Shown: positions 1 to 10,185, numbered from the stretch's first letter. The stretch is 64,000 bases of DNA from an uncultured Dysgonomonas sp. (GCA_937995835.1 CALKIV010000044.1:1-64000); one strand, 5' to 3'. The notes: generated by a model not told the origin, from the sequence alone. Numbers and translations are program-made.

Positions 1-306
1 CACTTAAGCAAATATCATATAAACTGGTAAACTTTATGATGAAGTTTTACAATAACTCTACATCCATTGGAAACTCAGTATACAAGAGATCAGTTAGAAA
101 ATCATTTTTATTATGCTCATCCTGATCTTTCTCATTCATTTCTCGTTCATAAATGTTTTCAAAATATAATTCTAATCATTGACAGCAAAGAGTATTACCT
201 ATCAGTTTGAATTATAGTCTGATATATACTATATAAAGATGAGTATCTTAGAGTTTACTTTCATCACTCCTCATTGTGTAAAAGTGATGAAAGTTGTTAT
301 TGCCAA
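1..306. other. Spacer at window edge, downstream of sucD
   Basis: No convincing gene is seen. It contains an 11-bp inverted repeat (257-294). On the minus strand there is an open frame at 47-175 whose translation is acidic and protein-like and ends in FPMDVELL before a stop. It has no start codon upstream of its only internal ATG and is bounded by a TGA at 176-178, so at most it is the decayed end of a former gene. Confidence 0.4.
257..294 (-). terminator. Inverted repeat after sucD, possible terminator
   Basis: Arms at 257-267 and 284-294 are perfectly complementary over 11 bp with a 16-nt loop, 13 nt past the sucD stop. There is no run of U on the minus-strand side, so it is a weak intrinsic terminator at best. 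It could instead be a 3' stabilising hairpin. Confidence 0.4.
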
Positions 307-1179
307 TTAATAAGCTAGCATTTGATTTAATAGTGTAAACACCTCGGATGGTTCTTGTGCCACTTTAATACCTGCAGCCTCTAGGGCTGCAATTTTTTCT
401 TTTGCAGTCCCCGAACCACTTGAAATGATTGCACCAGCATGTCCCATCTGTTTATCTGCAGGCGCTGTTTTCCCAGCAATAAAGCCGATAACAGGTTTCG
501 AAATATGCTTCTTAATGTATTCTGCAGCTAATTCTTCCGCATTACCTCCTATCTCACCAATTAAGACGATTGCATCCGTCTCAGAGTCATCTTGAAACAT
601 CTGTAGTAAATCTTCAAAATATAGTCCAACAACAGGGTCTCCACCTACACTCACGGCAGTAGATTGCCCCATTCCATTCGCGGTTAGGTGATATACTACT
701 TCGTAAGTAAGCGTTCCACTACGACTAATTACCCCAATTCTTCCTTTTTTGAATATTTGCGAAGGAAGTATGCCCACAAGAGATTTTTCGGGAGATATGA
801 GTCCTGCACAATTTGGACCTATCAACATCGCTCCTTTCGATCGTGTGAAATTATACGCCTTGGTCATATCTAGAGTAGGGATACCTTCCGTAATACAAAC
901 TATAAGGCTAATACCTGCATCAGCAGCTTCCATAATTGCATCAGTAGCAAAACGTGCAGGAACAAAAATAATTGATGTATTAGCCTGTGTCTTATCTACA
1001 GCTTCAGAAACAGTGTTAAATATTGGAACTCCTGATATATTTGTGCCTCCCTTACCTGGACTTGTACCTCCCACAAGCATAGTTCCATATTCTAGCATTT
1101 TTTGTGCATGAAAACTACCATCTCTACCGGTAATTCCTTGTATTATCAATCGTGTAGATTCATTTATAAGTATACTCAT
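307..1179 (-). CDS. sucD: Succinyl-CoA synthetase (ADP/GDP-forming) alpha subunit
   Basis: This is the alpha subunit of succinate-CoA ligase, which interconverts succinyl-CoA and succinate with phosphorylation of a nucleoside diphosphate in the cytoplasm. The 290-residue length matches the family. The N-terminal CoA-binding Rossmann region begins at the QGITGRDGSFH segment, and the active-site His sits in MGHAGAII at residue 247, where the family carries its phosphohistidine. It follows sucC on the same strand with a 37-nt gap, so the two form a transcription unit. In Bacteroidales, which make succinate and propionate, the enzyme may run in either direction. Nothing odd was seen in the reading frame. 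Confidence 0.95.
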   Translation of the reverse strand: MSILINESTRLIIQGITGRDGSFHAQKMLEYGTMLVGGTSPGKGGTNISGVPIFNTVSEAVDKTQANTSIIFVPARFATDAIMEAADAGISLIVCITEGIPTLDMTKAYNFTRSKGAMLIGPNCAGLISPEKSLVGILPSQIFKKGRIGVISRSGTLTYEVVYHLTANGMGQSTAVSVGGDPVVGLYFEDLLQMFQDDSETDAIVLIGEIGGNAEELAAEYIKKHISKPVIGFIAGKTAPADKQMGHAGAIISSGSGTAKEKIAALEAAGIKVAQEPSEVFTLLNQMLAY

Positions 1180-1216
1180 GTCTGTTGATTTAATAAGTTT
1201 AAAAACTAGAAATTAT

Positions 1217-2356
1217 CTACGCTTGTTGTGAGAGTTTTACTGCTATATTGGTAGCTTCACCCATTGTTTCAGCAATCGTAAAACGCGTTCCTTTTAATAA
1301 TTCACGCCCCTCATATTCATTAGTGCCTGTTAGACGAACAACAACAGGGATGTCTGTGTGTATCTGCTCAAAGGCGCTGAGCAATCCTTTTGCCACATCG
1401 TCGCAACGGGTAATTCCCCCGAATATATTGATTAAAACAACTTTGACTTCAGGGTCTTTCAATAACAGGCGCATTGCCTCTATTACTTTTGCTGAATTGG
1501 AGCTACCTCCTATATCTAAAAAATTGGCAGGGTTTCCCCCATATAGTTTAATCATATCCATGGTAGCCATAGCCAAGCCAGCTCCATTGACCATGCATCC
1601 AATTTCACCTTTTAGATGCACATAGCTAAATCCTTTTTCTTTAGCATTAGCTTCTATAATCTCATCTTCTGTTGGTTCAGATAAGGCAAATACTTCGGGT
1701 TGACGATACATGGCATTGTCATCGAAAACCATTTTGCCATCAATTGCTATCAACCTTTGTTGATGTGTCATCACCAAGGGATTAATTTCGGCTAATGAAA
1801 CATCTTTCTCTATAAATAATTTATAGAGTTTTTGCAGAATAAGAGCCATTTGATTTACTAAATCTAATTGATCAAATAGTAAAAAAGCATATTTACGAGC
1901 CAAATAATCTGGAAGTCCTATAAATGGATCAATGGGGAGCCGATGTATCTTCTCAGGTGTGGAGGCAGCTATCTCTTCGATATCCATTCCGCCTTCAGCA
2001 CTCATTATTAATATCACCGACTTAATGTTACGATCAATTGTAAAACTGAGATAATACTCTGATTTGATATCAATTGCTTCACTGATAATAACTTTAGTAA
2101 CGGGAAAGTCTTTTATTTTCATCTTAAGCATATTACCTGTATGAAGCGATACTTCATCCTTACTATTAGCAAGTTTTACACCACCAGCTTTTCCTCTACC
2201 TCCTGTTAGTACTTGTGATTTAACAACTACAGCTTCAGTATCCATTTTTTTATATGCTTTTATTGCTTCATTCACATTATGGCAAAGAGTATATTGCTCT
2301 ACAGGGATACCAAAAGAAGAAAATAAGTCTTTAGCCTGATATTCATGTATTTTCAT
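1217..2356 (-). CDS. sucC: Succinyl-CoA synthetase beta subunit
   Basis: This is the ATP-grasp beta subunit that binds nucleotide and succinate and pairs with SucD. The start at 2356 gives MKIHEYQAKDLF, the canonical family N-terminus. The frame stays open for 21 more codons upstream, but that extension has no family similarity. The resulting protein is 379 residues, slightly shorter than the E. coli beta subunit. Recognisable elements are the glycine-rich TGGRGKAGGV nucleotide-binding segment, the AEINPLV metal-ligand region, and the C-terminal NIFGGITRCDD segment characteristic of SucC. It is the first gene of a sucC-sucD unit and is separated from the SusD gene upstream by a strong terminator at 2571-2600, so it needs its own promoter. 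I did not find a clear one. Confidence 0.95.
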   Translation of the reverse strand: MKIHEYQAKDLFSSFGIPVEQYTLCHNVNEAIKAYKKMDTEAVVVKSQVLTGGRGKAGGVKLANSKDEVSLHTGNMLKMKIKDFPVTKVIISEAIDIKSEYYLSFTIDRNIKSVILIMSAEGGMDIEEIAASTPEKIHRLPIDPFIGLPDYLARKYAFLLFDQLDLVNQMALILQKLYKLFIEKDVSLAEINPLVMTHQQRLIAIDGKMVFDDNAMYRQPEVFALSEPTEDEIIEANAKEKGFSYVHLKGEIGCMVNGAGLAMATMDMIKLYGGNPANFLDIGGSSNSAKVIEAMRLLLKDPEVKVVLINIFGGITRCDDVAKGLLSAFEQIHTDIPVVVRLTGTNEYEGRELLKGTRFTIAETMGEATNIAVKLSQQA

Positions 2357-2570
2357 GTAAATAATTATTAAATGGTTAATCGTGAATAAGGAATAAATCA
2401 AAATAGAAAAAAAAGTCATCTTTACAGCTTTTTTTAGTGTTAATCATGTATAGATATTTTCTATAGAGATTGTGTTCTTGAAGCTAGAGTATCATATTCT
2501 TTTAGGTTGAGAATTAAATTAATGATCTGATACATTTCTTAATAGCTAAATTTCATATAGATAAAATCAA

Positions 2571-2600
2571 AAAAAACGAGCCGAAAAGGGCTCGTTTTTT
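2571..2600 (-). terminator. Intrinsic terminator between the protease/SusCD operon and sucC
   Basis: Arms AAAAAACGAGCC and GGCTCGTTTTTT pair perfectly over 12 bp with a 6-nt loop. Read on the minus strand the hairpin ends in a T run, placed 35 nt past the SusD stop, so it should end the protease-SusC-SusD transcript. The symmetric A/T flanks would let it work in both directions. Confidence 0.85.
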
Positions 2601-2634
2601 TGTGTGAAAAGATTAAAGTAATTTTAATCTAGCA

Positions 2635-4383
2635 TTATAGTTCCTCCCACTCTGGATTTTGGTCAAACTCTTGATATCTGATCTCATCCCAATGAATAGG
2701 GTAGTAGTACTGTTTTGACATAAAGGTTCTAACATTTTCAGGCTTTTTGTTCATGTTCGAAATTTGATAAACAGTAGGTTTTCCTTCTTCTTTTATCACT
2801 TTCATAACTTTCAAAGGGTTCGTAGAACCATTCATTTTTTCTTCAGCAATGTTATACCTTAACAAGTCCCAATAGGTAGATTCTTCAAATGCTAACTCCA
2901 CTCTACGCTCGTTCATGATAGCTTCCCAAGTGATACTTTCTAAATCATGCATATGAGCACGGGCTCTAATCTTATTGATCTTTTTTAGTGCATCATTGGG
3001 ACGTCCTTGTTTGAAATCTATTTCTGCATAATCTAGCAACACTTCTGCAAAACGCCAAATAATGAAGTTTTGATTACTTCCTTTCGAAGGATGATTGTCG
3101 ATTGCCTGTTTTTCATTCACAAATTTACCAAGGTAATATCCCGTTTGTGTCACAGCTGCAGTCTTAGCTGTACCAGAAGGTCTAAGATCTGCCCCCGCAA
3201 CCTCTTTACCATCCTCTATAGAGTAATGGATTTCCATGATATGTCCACGGAACATACATCCATCATAGAGTACATTTGCGTAAAAACGGAAGTCTCTATT
3301 TGCATACGGATTCTGAGCATCAAAAGTTTTACCTTGTTGCATTCCATACTCATCTACGTGATTTTGTGTAGGAGTGTAGGCGGCAGTAGTTCCACCTTCG
3401 TATGATGTTACAGCTTCAGCATCTAGCTTATGACCAAATCCGACATCAAAGTTTCCGTCATCAGAATGTTGTACTTCAAAAATTGATTCTTTTGAGTTTT
3501 TAGTCAAAAAGATTTGACGATAACTTTTAGCAATAGCATCTTGATTTGCACCACTAACTTCTAAAAGCTGATAGTCTAGCTTCATCAGCTCATCATAAGC
3601 TTCCTTAGCATGTTGAATCATCTCTGCCGATTTGTTGGTAGCAAATCCTAAATACTCCTTTTCTGTATTTTGAAAATGATCGCCAGCAACCCAAAGATAA
3701 GCTTTAGCTTTCAGCATTAGAGCTGCACCAGGGGTCACATATCTACTATTGTTAGGATACTTGAACTCTGACAAGTATTCGTTAGCCAGAGTTGCCTCGT
3801 CAGTAATAAATTGTACCATTTCGTCATAAGAAGCACGTGGAAACTTCTTAACGCCTTTGAGAGGGTCATAAACTTCTTTTGCTATTATTACTCCTCCAAA
3901 TTGTCTTAAAAGAAGATAGTGATAATATGCTCTGAAGAAGTGAGCCTCTCCTAACACTCTATTCTTTTGTTGTCCCGAAGAGATTGAGCCTTCATGTTCT
4001 AACAAATTATTGATAGATCTGATTTGCTCATAGTATTTTTGCCATAGATTACCACCTCTACGCTGTATCTCTTTTGGACTACTTTTTAATATTTCCCCAT
4101 AAGCCGTTGAATACCAATCGCTCTTGCTTACTGTTAATTGATCTCCGTACCAAGGCATATATTCTCGTCCTAAGCCTCTCAGAAATATGCTCGTTGGCAT
4201 GTACACACTAAAGCCGTGGCTCATATTTCTGTACCAAGGCAATACATACTCATCCAGAAGTTGTGGATCAGTCCAAATTTTATCTTCCGGCAAGGTACTT
4301 TTAGAAAAATCATCAAAAAGATCGTTGCACGAAACACTACTAAATAAGCAAATAAATGCTAATATTATGTATTTAGTTTTCAT
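2635..4383 (-). CDS. SusD/RagB-family outer-membrane lipoprotein
   Basis: This is a surface substrate-binding lipoprotein that caps a SusC transporter. The N-terminal signal ends in a lipobox with Cys20, followed by NDLFDD. The acidic run right after Cys fits the lipoprotein export signal that sends Bacteroidota lipoproteins to the cell surface. The middle carries the SusD helical-repeat signature around FRAYYHYLLLRQFGG, and the C-terminal half is of the RagB/SusD type (WDLLRYN, YPIHWDEI near the end). It lies 10 nt downstream of the SusC gene on the same strand and is the last gene before a terminator. Its ligand is unknown. The neighbouring secreted protease suggests peptides or a glycoprotein, but this is inference only. 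Confidence 0.93.
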   Translation of the reverse strand: MKTKYIILAFICLFSSVSCNDLFDDFSKSTLPEDKIWTDPQLLDEYVLPWYRNMSHGFSVYMPTSIFLRGLGREYMPWYGDQLTVSKSDWYSTAYGEILKSSPKEIQRRGGNLWQKYYEQIRSINNLLEHEGSISSGQQKNRVLGEAHFFRAYYHYLLLRQFGGVIIAKEVYDPLKGVKKFPRASYDEMVQFITDEATLANEYLSEFKYPNNSRYVTPGAALMLKAKAYLWVAGDHFQNTEKEYLGFATNKSAEMIQHAKEAYDELMKLDYQLLEVSGANQDAIAKSYRQIFLTKNSKESIFEVQHSDDGNFDVGFGHKLDAEAVTSYEGGTTAAYTPTQNHVDEYGMQQGKTFDAQNPYANRDFRFYANVLYDGCMFRGHIMEIHYSIEDGKEVAGADLRPSGTAKTAAVTQTGYYLGKFVNEKQAIDNHPSKGSNQNFIIWRFAEVLLDYAEIDFKQGRPNDALKKINKIRARAHMHDLESITWEAIMNERRVELAFEESTYWDLLRYNIAEEKMNGSTNPLKVMKVIKEEGKPTVYQISNMNKKPENVRTFMSKQYYYPIHWDEIRYQEFDQNPEWEEL

Positions 4384-4393
4384 ATTCAGTTAA

Positions 4394-7300
4394 TTAAAAT
4401 CCGATGTTTAAAGACATACCATATGTTTTTTGGATTGGATATCCTCGTAGAGATTCAGGGTCCATATTTTTAAGTGACGACCAAGTAAACAAATTGCTCG
4501 CTTGGAACGACACATTCAAAGAGGATAGCAACATTTTTTTAGCTATTTTAGCAGGTACAGCATATCCTATATTTAAGCTCTTCAGACGAATGTAATTACA
4601 ATCTTCGATCCAGAAAGTAGATTCTTGTCTATTGTTATCGTTGACAGTAGAAAATTTGAGTCTAGGATATCTCGCATTACGATTTTCTTCAGTCCAGCTT
4701 TCATTTTTATGATAGGTTTGAAATTTTTGCAAACTCTTATTATGCAGTGTATATTGTTCTGTCAATAGCTGTTTATACCCTTCCACTCCTTGAAATAAAG
4801 CATTGAAGAAGAATCCTTTATACTCTGCTCCTACCTTTATAGAATATGTATACTCAGGCAATGCAGCATTGCGTACATAAATCATGTCTTCTTTCGTTAG
4901 TTTATCATCGCCGTTCATATCTTTATACTTGATATCACCAGGAGCCAAAGTGGTATTCCCTTTTCCATCTTGATCTAGAGGATGATTGTCGATTTCTTCT
5001 TGAGTTTGAAACAAACCATCAGCCTGATAAACGGACCAGTTATAGGCTGGGTTACCAGCTTTGCGTCGGTTAGGCAATTGAGCACTTTCATCTCCATAAT
5101 TCAAATATTTATTATCGGTTTTGGAGATCATGAAGTCCACATTATATCTTACTTTATCTATGGTATTTCTGTGATTGATCGTTAAATCCCAACCCCATTC
5201 TTTAATCTTACCCATATTGATATAAGGATATCGTCCTCCTGCGCCTGCAGATGGAGGATAAAGATAGGCAGGGCTAACCTCTAACATGTTAGTACGGAAT
5301 CTCCAGTAATATTCATAGGTTATTCCAAAACGGTTATCCCAAAAACCAATATCTGTTGCCACATTATAACTCTTTCTCTTTTCGTATTCGATATCGATAT
5401 TAGGAAAAGCATCTGGAGATGCAATAACGCTAGGGTTATAACTATCTGTCATCCAGTATCCCTCTTGTGGAGATAATATATATCTCATTTGGTATGAGTA
5501 GTTAGGCACAGTATTCTCATCCCCTAAAATACCTGCAGATGTTCTAAATTTAACATTAGATATTACATCTTGCTTCCAATATTTGAAAAAATCTTCATTT
5601 GTCATTACCCATGATGCTGATACCGAAGGGAAAAACTTCCACCTATTGTCAGGGTGTAATCGTGTTGATCCATCGTATCTAAAACTAGACTCAAAGAAAT
5701 ATCTAGAGTCAAAACTATAGGTTCCACGTCCAATGAGAGATGCTCTTTGTAACGTTTCTTCCATACCACTGATCTTTGCATCCTCACCAGTTACCACACC
5801 AATAATCTCAGGATAAAAACCTCCCATTCTATTATTATTACCAGTCAGCAAATCTCTATTATTACGTTGATAATTCGCGACTAAGAGTCCAGTAACATCA
5901 TGTTTTCCTGCAAATTTTTTTGCATAGTTTAATCCAAATTCAACAAGGGTGTTCGTTACATCTTGCTTCCCCTTTTCCATTTGAGGATTGGCACTTGGAT
6001 AAACTGTCTTAGGATCTTCCACAATAAGCTCAGGATTATTTTTGTCAGGCATATATAGCGTTACAGGTTTGCTAAATATTTTTGTCTTAAAGGTATTATA
6101 ATCAAATGTAGTTTTAGCATATGCCGACAGCCCTTTAAGCCACGATGCATTATACTTCAATGTCGCTGAAATAGAATTCATGTTCGAGTGATTCTCGATA
6201 TATCCACCCAAGCCTCTAGCTGCAATTAGTGGATTTCCACTATTTACACTAGCTAATCTGCCATCAGTATATTGCAAAACCTGAGTAGGATCTAAATCAA
6301 ATGCAGCATCAATTGTCGTATAGCTTGAGTTCTTGTTTTCTGTTCTGGTTCCAAGCACATCAACCATTAGTTTTAGATCAGTCATTAAATTAGCATCAAG
6401 CTTAATCGAATAATTATAGCGCTCGCGTCCTACTCCAGAATACAAACCTTCTGTTTGGGTATACCCTAAAGATGTATAGTAGTTGATATCTTTTCCTCCA
6501 CCGGATATAGACAAACTATGAGAAGTGGAGTATCCATGATTTTTTAAATGGTCGATAAGATTTTCATTACCGTACTCATTTGGTGATGCATTGGTTCTGA
6601 TTATCTCTAACTGCTCATCTGTATAGGGTTTATATCTATTTTGAAAAGTTGCAGCAGAATTACTCAAGGCATGATTATATAACTTAGCATATTCAAAAGC
6701 ATCAAGAAATTCAGGAAACTTAGTAGCTTTCTGAAGATTTATTTGACCACGATAGTTGACTCTTACCTTTTTCTCCCCTTGTCCACGTTTCGTAGTAACG
6801 AGGATAACACCTCTAGCTGCGCGAGATCCGTAAACTGCAGCGGCTGCAGCATCTTTTAATACAGAGATACTCTCGATATCATCCGGATTGAGATCAGACA
6901 AACGCATTTCTCCATCAGTTGTATTTTCAGCAAAACGAGGAATCCCATCTATGACTAATAGGGGATTATTGTTGATACCTCTAATTCTGATTTTTGATTC
7001 ACGAGCTGAAGATGGATCTCCTGAAAGAGATGATACAGACAGCCCAGCTACTTGTCCTGCCAAAGCTTCATCAAGATTGGGCGTCGGCATTTTTATGATA
7101 TCTGCAGCGCTAACAGTCTCAATAGAGCTAGTTAGTGCAGACTTCTTTTGCGTTCCATATCCGATAACAACAAGTTCGTCTAGCATGTGACTGTTTTCTT
7201 CTAAAACAATGTGAAGTTCATTGGTTCCATCAAGTTTAACTTCTTGAGCTTTATAGCCTAGATATGAAACAATAAGAACTGTCTTAGGATCAGACGACAC

Positions 7301-7489
7301 ATTTACAGTGAACTTTCCATCAATATCTGTGATGGTCAATCCTTTGCCATCCTTTTCCTTAATGCTGGCTCCGATCACTGATTCTCCATGTGAATCATAC
7401 ACACTTCCCTTTATGGTTCTGGTGTTGCCCTGAGCTGATAATCCCAAAGGAACAATCAACAAGAGACATAAAAAATATAAATATTTCAT
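4394..7489 (-). CDS. SusC/RagA-family TonB-dependent outer-membrane transporter
   Basis: This is a 1031-residue TonB-dependent transporter of the SusC family. In order it has a signal peptide ending about residue 19, a carboxypeptidase-regulatory-like beta-sandwich (about 24-100), a plug starting at LDELVVIGYGTQKK with the family sequence VLKDAAAAAVYGSRAA, and a long beta barrel ending in an aromatic residue (NIGF). There is no STN domain, unlike the SusC at 12717, so it is not expected to signal directly to a FecR anti-sigma factor. It lies 11 nt downstream of the protease gene and 10 nt upstream of the SusD gene, all in one unit. The pair should import oligomers across the outer membrane; the substrate is not readable from sequence. 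Confidence 0.93.
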   Translation of the reverse strand: MKYLYFLCLLLIVPLGLSAQGNTRTIKGSVYDSHGESVIGASIKEKDGKGLTITDIDGKFTVNVSSDPKTVLIVSYLGYKAQEVKLDGTNELHIVLEENSHMLDELVVIGYGTQKKSALTSSIETVSAADIIKMPTPNLDEALAGQVAGLSVSSLSGDPSSARESKIRIRGINNNPLLVIDGIPRFAENTTDGEMRLSDLNPDDIESISVLKDAAAAAVYGSRAARGVILVTTKRGQGEKKVRVNYRGQINLQKATKFPEFLDAFEYAKLYNHALSNSAATFQNRYKPYTDEQLEIIRTNASPNEYGNENLIDHLKNHGYSTSHSLSISGGGKDINYYTSLGYTQTEGLYSGVGRERYNYSIKLDANLMTDLKLMVDVLGTRTENKNSSYTTIDAAFDLDPTQVLQYTDGRLASVNSGNPLIAARGLGGYIENHSNMNSISATLKYNASWLKGLSAYAKTTFDYNTFKTKIFSKPVTLYMPDKNNPELIVEDPKTVYPSANPQMEKGKQDVTNTLVEFGLNYAKKFAGKHDVTGLLVANYQRNNRDLLTGNNNRMGGFYPEIIGVVTGEDAKISGMEETLQRASLIGRGTYSFDSRYFFESSFRYDGSTRLHPDNRWKFFPSVSASWVMTNEDFFKYWKQDVISNVKFRTSAGILGDENTVPNYSYQMRYILSPQEGYWMTDSYNPSVIASPDAFPNIDIEYEKRKSYNVATDIGFWDNRFGITYEYYWRFRTNMLEVSPAYLYPPSAGAGGRYPYINMGKIKEWGWDLTINHRNTIDKVRYNVDFMISKTDNKYLNYGDESAQLPNRRKAGNPAYNWSVYQADGLFQTQEEIDNHPLDQDGKGNTTLAPGDIKYKDMNGDDKLTKEDMIYVRNAALPEYTYSIKVGAEYKGFFFNALFQGVEGYKQLLTEQYTLHNKSLQKFQTYHKNESWTEENRNARYPRLKFSTVNDNNRQESTFWIEDCNYIRLKSLNIGYAVPAKIAKKMLLSSLNVSFQASNLFTWSSLKNMDPESLRGYPIQKTYGMSLNIGF

Positions 7490-7500
7490 TGTGCTATAAT

Positions 7501-10089
7501 TTATTTAGTAAATAACACTTTTTCGATGTTTAAAATTTGGAAATTATAGAAATTCCTAGATGTTGCATCAGAACTATTTCTGCGTTTTTTATACAACTCT
7601 AACACCTTGTTTAATTGAGCAGTCATCAATGCATTTAACTCAGGTGCAGGAAGAGTTGGTAGTCCAAAATTAATTCTTAAGAAAGATTTGCTGTGCTCTG
7701 AGTTTTCAAGTGCCGCATGAGAACACGGAAGTGAACTTTCATCATACGCCATCATAAATTCTTCATATGCTCCTAAGATAGATTTTGCTTTAGGAGTAGC
7801 AGCTTTCAGCCCTCCATTGTTGATAAGAAGGTTAAGAGCGGTGGTTTGGATATTAATTTCATCTGCATTCAGCGCTTTGTTTTGAATAGAAGCTTTAAAT
7901 ACTTCAGAAATTACATCATCCATATAGTCATTAAGTGCATAGTTTACTTTAGGATCAACTTTTTCTCCCTCCGAAATACGATAAAGTGTTCCAGTATTGA
8001 AAAGACCCGCAACTACCGAGGTTTGTAGTTTAGAGTTCACATCAAAGCCTGTGCCTAGTTTCATTACTAAGTCGGCAGGAGTCAACCATGAGTTACTTGT
8101 CCTGATTTGTTCCATTAGCCATTTCAAGGCTCTTTGTTGTTCCTTTTTAGAGATATGTGTTTTGGCTGCATTTGTAGGATCTTCTCCTTGTCTGATTTCT
8201 TTAAACTCAACACCTCCAATATAAGGAAGTACATGACGTACGTGACGGTTATATTGATTCACAACCTCTTTGTAGACAGGCTCTAAATCTTCAAACCTTT
8301 TGCCCGGTTCTCCACCCCAAGCTTCTAGGTTCTGCATAATGATCTTTAAGTTGCTGATCGATAAATCTCCAGCCTTAATATGGTCATCTCCTAAATCTTC
8401 TGTTTGATCAGTTGGGTCAATTAATCCAAAGAATTGTTGAGCACCAAACTCATACATTGGGTCATGCTTTTTTTCTTCAATCCATTTGTTCAGTATAGCT
8501 ACTTCTTCTTCAGCTTTGGCTACATTAGGGATTAGTCTATATCCCCAATTGATGGCATGGATATCATATACACCGAGAATAGGAGGAGTCATTTTTACAC
8601 CTTTTTCGAAGTCTCCTGGTTGAGCTATATAATTATTTCTAGCATAGTCCATTATACTTGGAGTTGTTCCATACATTTGAGTAAATGATGGACTTCTCAG
8701 TGAGTCTACAGGAAATGAGTAGCTGGCACCCATATTGTGCATAAGTCCAAGTGTGTGACCTATTTCGTGTGAAGCTACATATCGCAATGATTCATTCATT
8801 ACATCATCATCAAATACAGGTTTACGAACACGACTGTCTGTTGCAGCAGTTTGCGTAAATCTCCAATTGTGAAGTAGTGATAAGATATTGTGATACCAAA
8901 TAACATCTGCTGTAAGAATTTCTCCAGATCTTGGATCCACATGGCTTGGCCCCATAGCATTTGCAATTGGAGTTGTGGCATATTTGATACAGCTATATCT
9001 CATATCATCTGGATCAAACTCAGGATCGTCAGATGGATAATCTTTGGCCTTGATTGCATTTTTAAATCCAGCTTTTTCGAAAGCCATATTCCAATCCTCT
9101 ACACCTTGTTTGATTGTATTAGCCCATTTTTCAGGAAACGCGTTGTCTACATAGAAAACAATTGGCTCTTTTGGCTCTACCAATTCGCCTCTGAAATATG
9201 CAGCACGGTCTTCATCTTTAGGTTCTAGTCTCCATCTGTGGATGAAGGTATAAGGCACAACTTTATCTCGTTGTGTAGTATATAGTCTACGATCAGTGCT
9301 AAAGTATCCAACTCTGTTATCTTGAATACGTTTTTGCATCAAAGTGTCAGGAAGGACAATAAGTGATCGATTGACAATCACAGTGTAGGGTTCGTTAAGA
9401 GGAGTGGTATTGTAGCTCAGCATACTACGAACTTCAATATTTTTCTTAAAAGTTTTCACCTCCTGTATATTTGATGCGCCAGCCACAAATGAGCCTTTTA
9501 AGCTAGGACGTCCTCCAAACAATTTAGCTAAAGGACTCTCTTGCTTTATAGGGCTGATAGCTCGCTCGTTATCACCAAAAAATGAAGTCACATCGAAAAC
9601 GACATTACCATCATTGGTTGCTTCAATAGGGAAACCTTTTAGGACCGGATCAAAGAAATTCTTTTTAAAGGAAATTTCAATAGAAGACCCTTCTTCTACT
9701 TCATCTCCTGTTTGCACTTTGTGCATATAAATATTAACAGAATCTCGTGTAAACCGAATAACTAATGGATTAGTAGCCATTTGTCCTGCTACATAGTCAT
9801 GCGTATCACTAGTGGAAGCAATTCTATTGGCAAGTAAATAAGTATGTTGCATTGCCGACTCTGACATCTCGAAATACAACTTATTTTTGTTTGTGAAATG
9901 GGTAGTAAATAATCCGTTGAGAGTTTTTGCGTCTTTCGTTATATCCTGATACTTCTTTTTAGGATCGACGACTGAATCACTTTTTGCCTTCTCCGCGGCT
10001 TTCGTCGCTATAGCCTTCAAAGGGCTGGAGGAGGTTAAGAAAACATACAACAACAGTAATATTGTTGTACTAGACAATACATGCTTCAT
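7501..10089 (-). CDS. Secreted metzincin-type zinc metalloprotease (DUF5117/DUF4953-like)
   Basis: This is a large exported zinc peptidase. The motif HEIGHTLGLMHN at about residues 441-452 is a metzincin zinc site (HExxHxxGxxH), and SIMDYARNNY about 40 residues later fits the Met-turn. Length and flanking regions match the Bacteroidota proteins annotated as zinc-dependent metalloprotease with DUF5117/DUF4953/DUF5118. The start at 10089 is preferred because it gives a signal peptide (MKHVLSSTTILLLLYVF) and because a good promoter at 10155-10185 would start transcription near 10149, after the farthest in-frame ATG at 10152. It is the first gene of an operon with SusC and SusD, so it may produce or trim what that pair imports. 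No lipobox is seen, so it is probably periplasmic or secreted. Its substrate is unknown. Confidence 0.87.
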   Translation of the reverse strand: MKHVLSSTTILLLLYVFLTSSSPLKAIATKAAEKAKSDSVVDPKKKYQDITKDAKTLNGLFTTHFTNKNKLYFEMSESAMQHTYLLANRIASTSDTHDYVAGQMATNPLVIRFTRDSVNIYMHKVQTGDEVEEGSSIEISFKKNFFDPVLKGFPIEATNDGNVVFDVTSFFGDNERAISPIKQESPLAKLFGGRPSLKGSFVAGASNIQEVKTFKKNIEVRSMLSYNTTPLNEPYTVIVNRSLIVLPDTLMQKRIQDNRVGYFSTDRRLYTTQRDKVVPYTFIHRWRLEPKDEDRAAYFRGELVEPKEPIVFYVDNAFPEKWANTIKQGVEDWNMAFEKAGFKNAIKAKDYPSDDPEFDPDDMRYSCIKYATTPIANAMGPSHVDPRSGEILTADVIWYHNILSLLHNWRFTQTAATDSRVRKPVFDDDVMNESLRYVASHEIGHTLGLMHNMGASYSFPVDSLRSPSFTQMYGTTPSIMDYARNNYIAQPGDFEKGVKMTPPILGVYDIHAINWGYRLIPNVAKAEEEVAILNKWIEEKKHDPMYEFGAQQFFGLIDPTDQTEDLGDDHIKAGDLSISNLKIIMQNLEAWGGEPGKRFEDLEPVYKEVVNQYNRHVRHVLPYIGGVEFKEIRQGEDPTNAAKTHISKKEQQRALKWLMEQIRTSNSWLTPADLVMKLGTGFDVNSKLQTSVVAGLFNTGTLYRISEGEKVDPKVNYALNDYMDDVISEVFKASIQNKALNADEINIQTTALNLLINNGGLKAATPKAKSILGAYEEFMMAYDESSLPCSHAALENSEHSKSFLRINFGLPTLPAPELNALMTAQLNKVLELYKKRRNSSDATSRNFYNFQILNIEKVLFTK

Positions 10090-10154
10090 GAAAATGAATT
10101 TAAATTTAATATAAAATGAACGACTCCGTTTCATACAACGAAGTATAAGCACAA

Positions 10155-10185
10155 CAAATGTACTGTTTTAAGGCTTAGGGTCAAA
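10155..10185 (-). promoter_or_regulatory. Bacteroides-type promoter for the protease-SusC-SusD operon
   Basis: On the minus strand there is TTTG at 10182-10185, a 19-nt spacer, then TACATTTG at 10155-10162. This is a full match to the -33 TTTG / -7 TAnnTTTG consensus with normal spacing. The expected start is about 10149, leaving a leader of roughly 60 nt before the ATG at 10089. Confidence 0.75.

Noticed and set aside
47..175. Acidic minus-strand open frame at the window edge
   Set aside because: Protein-like composition, but no upstream start and only about 42 codons; too little to call a gene.
749..1111. 120-codon plus-strand frame opposite sucD
   Set aside because: It lies fully antisense to a well-supported gene and its translation has no signal or family features; a shadow frame.
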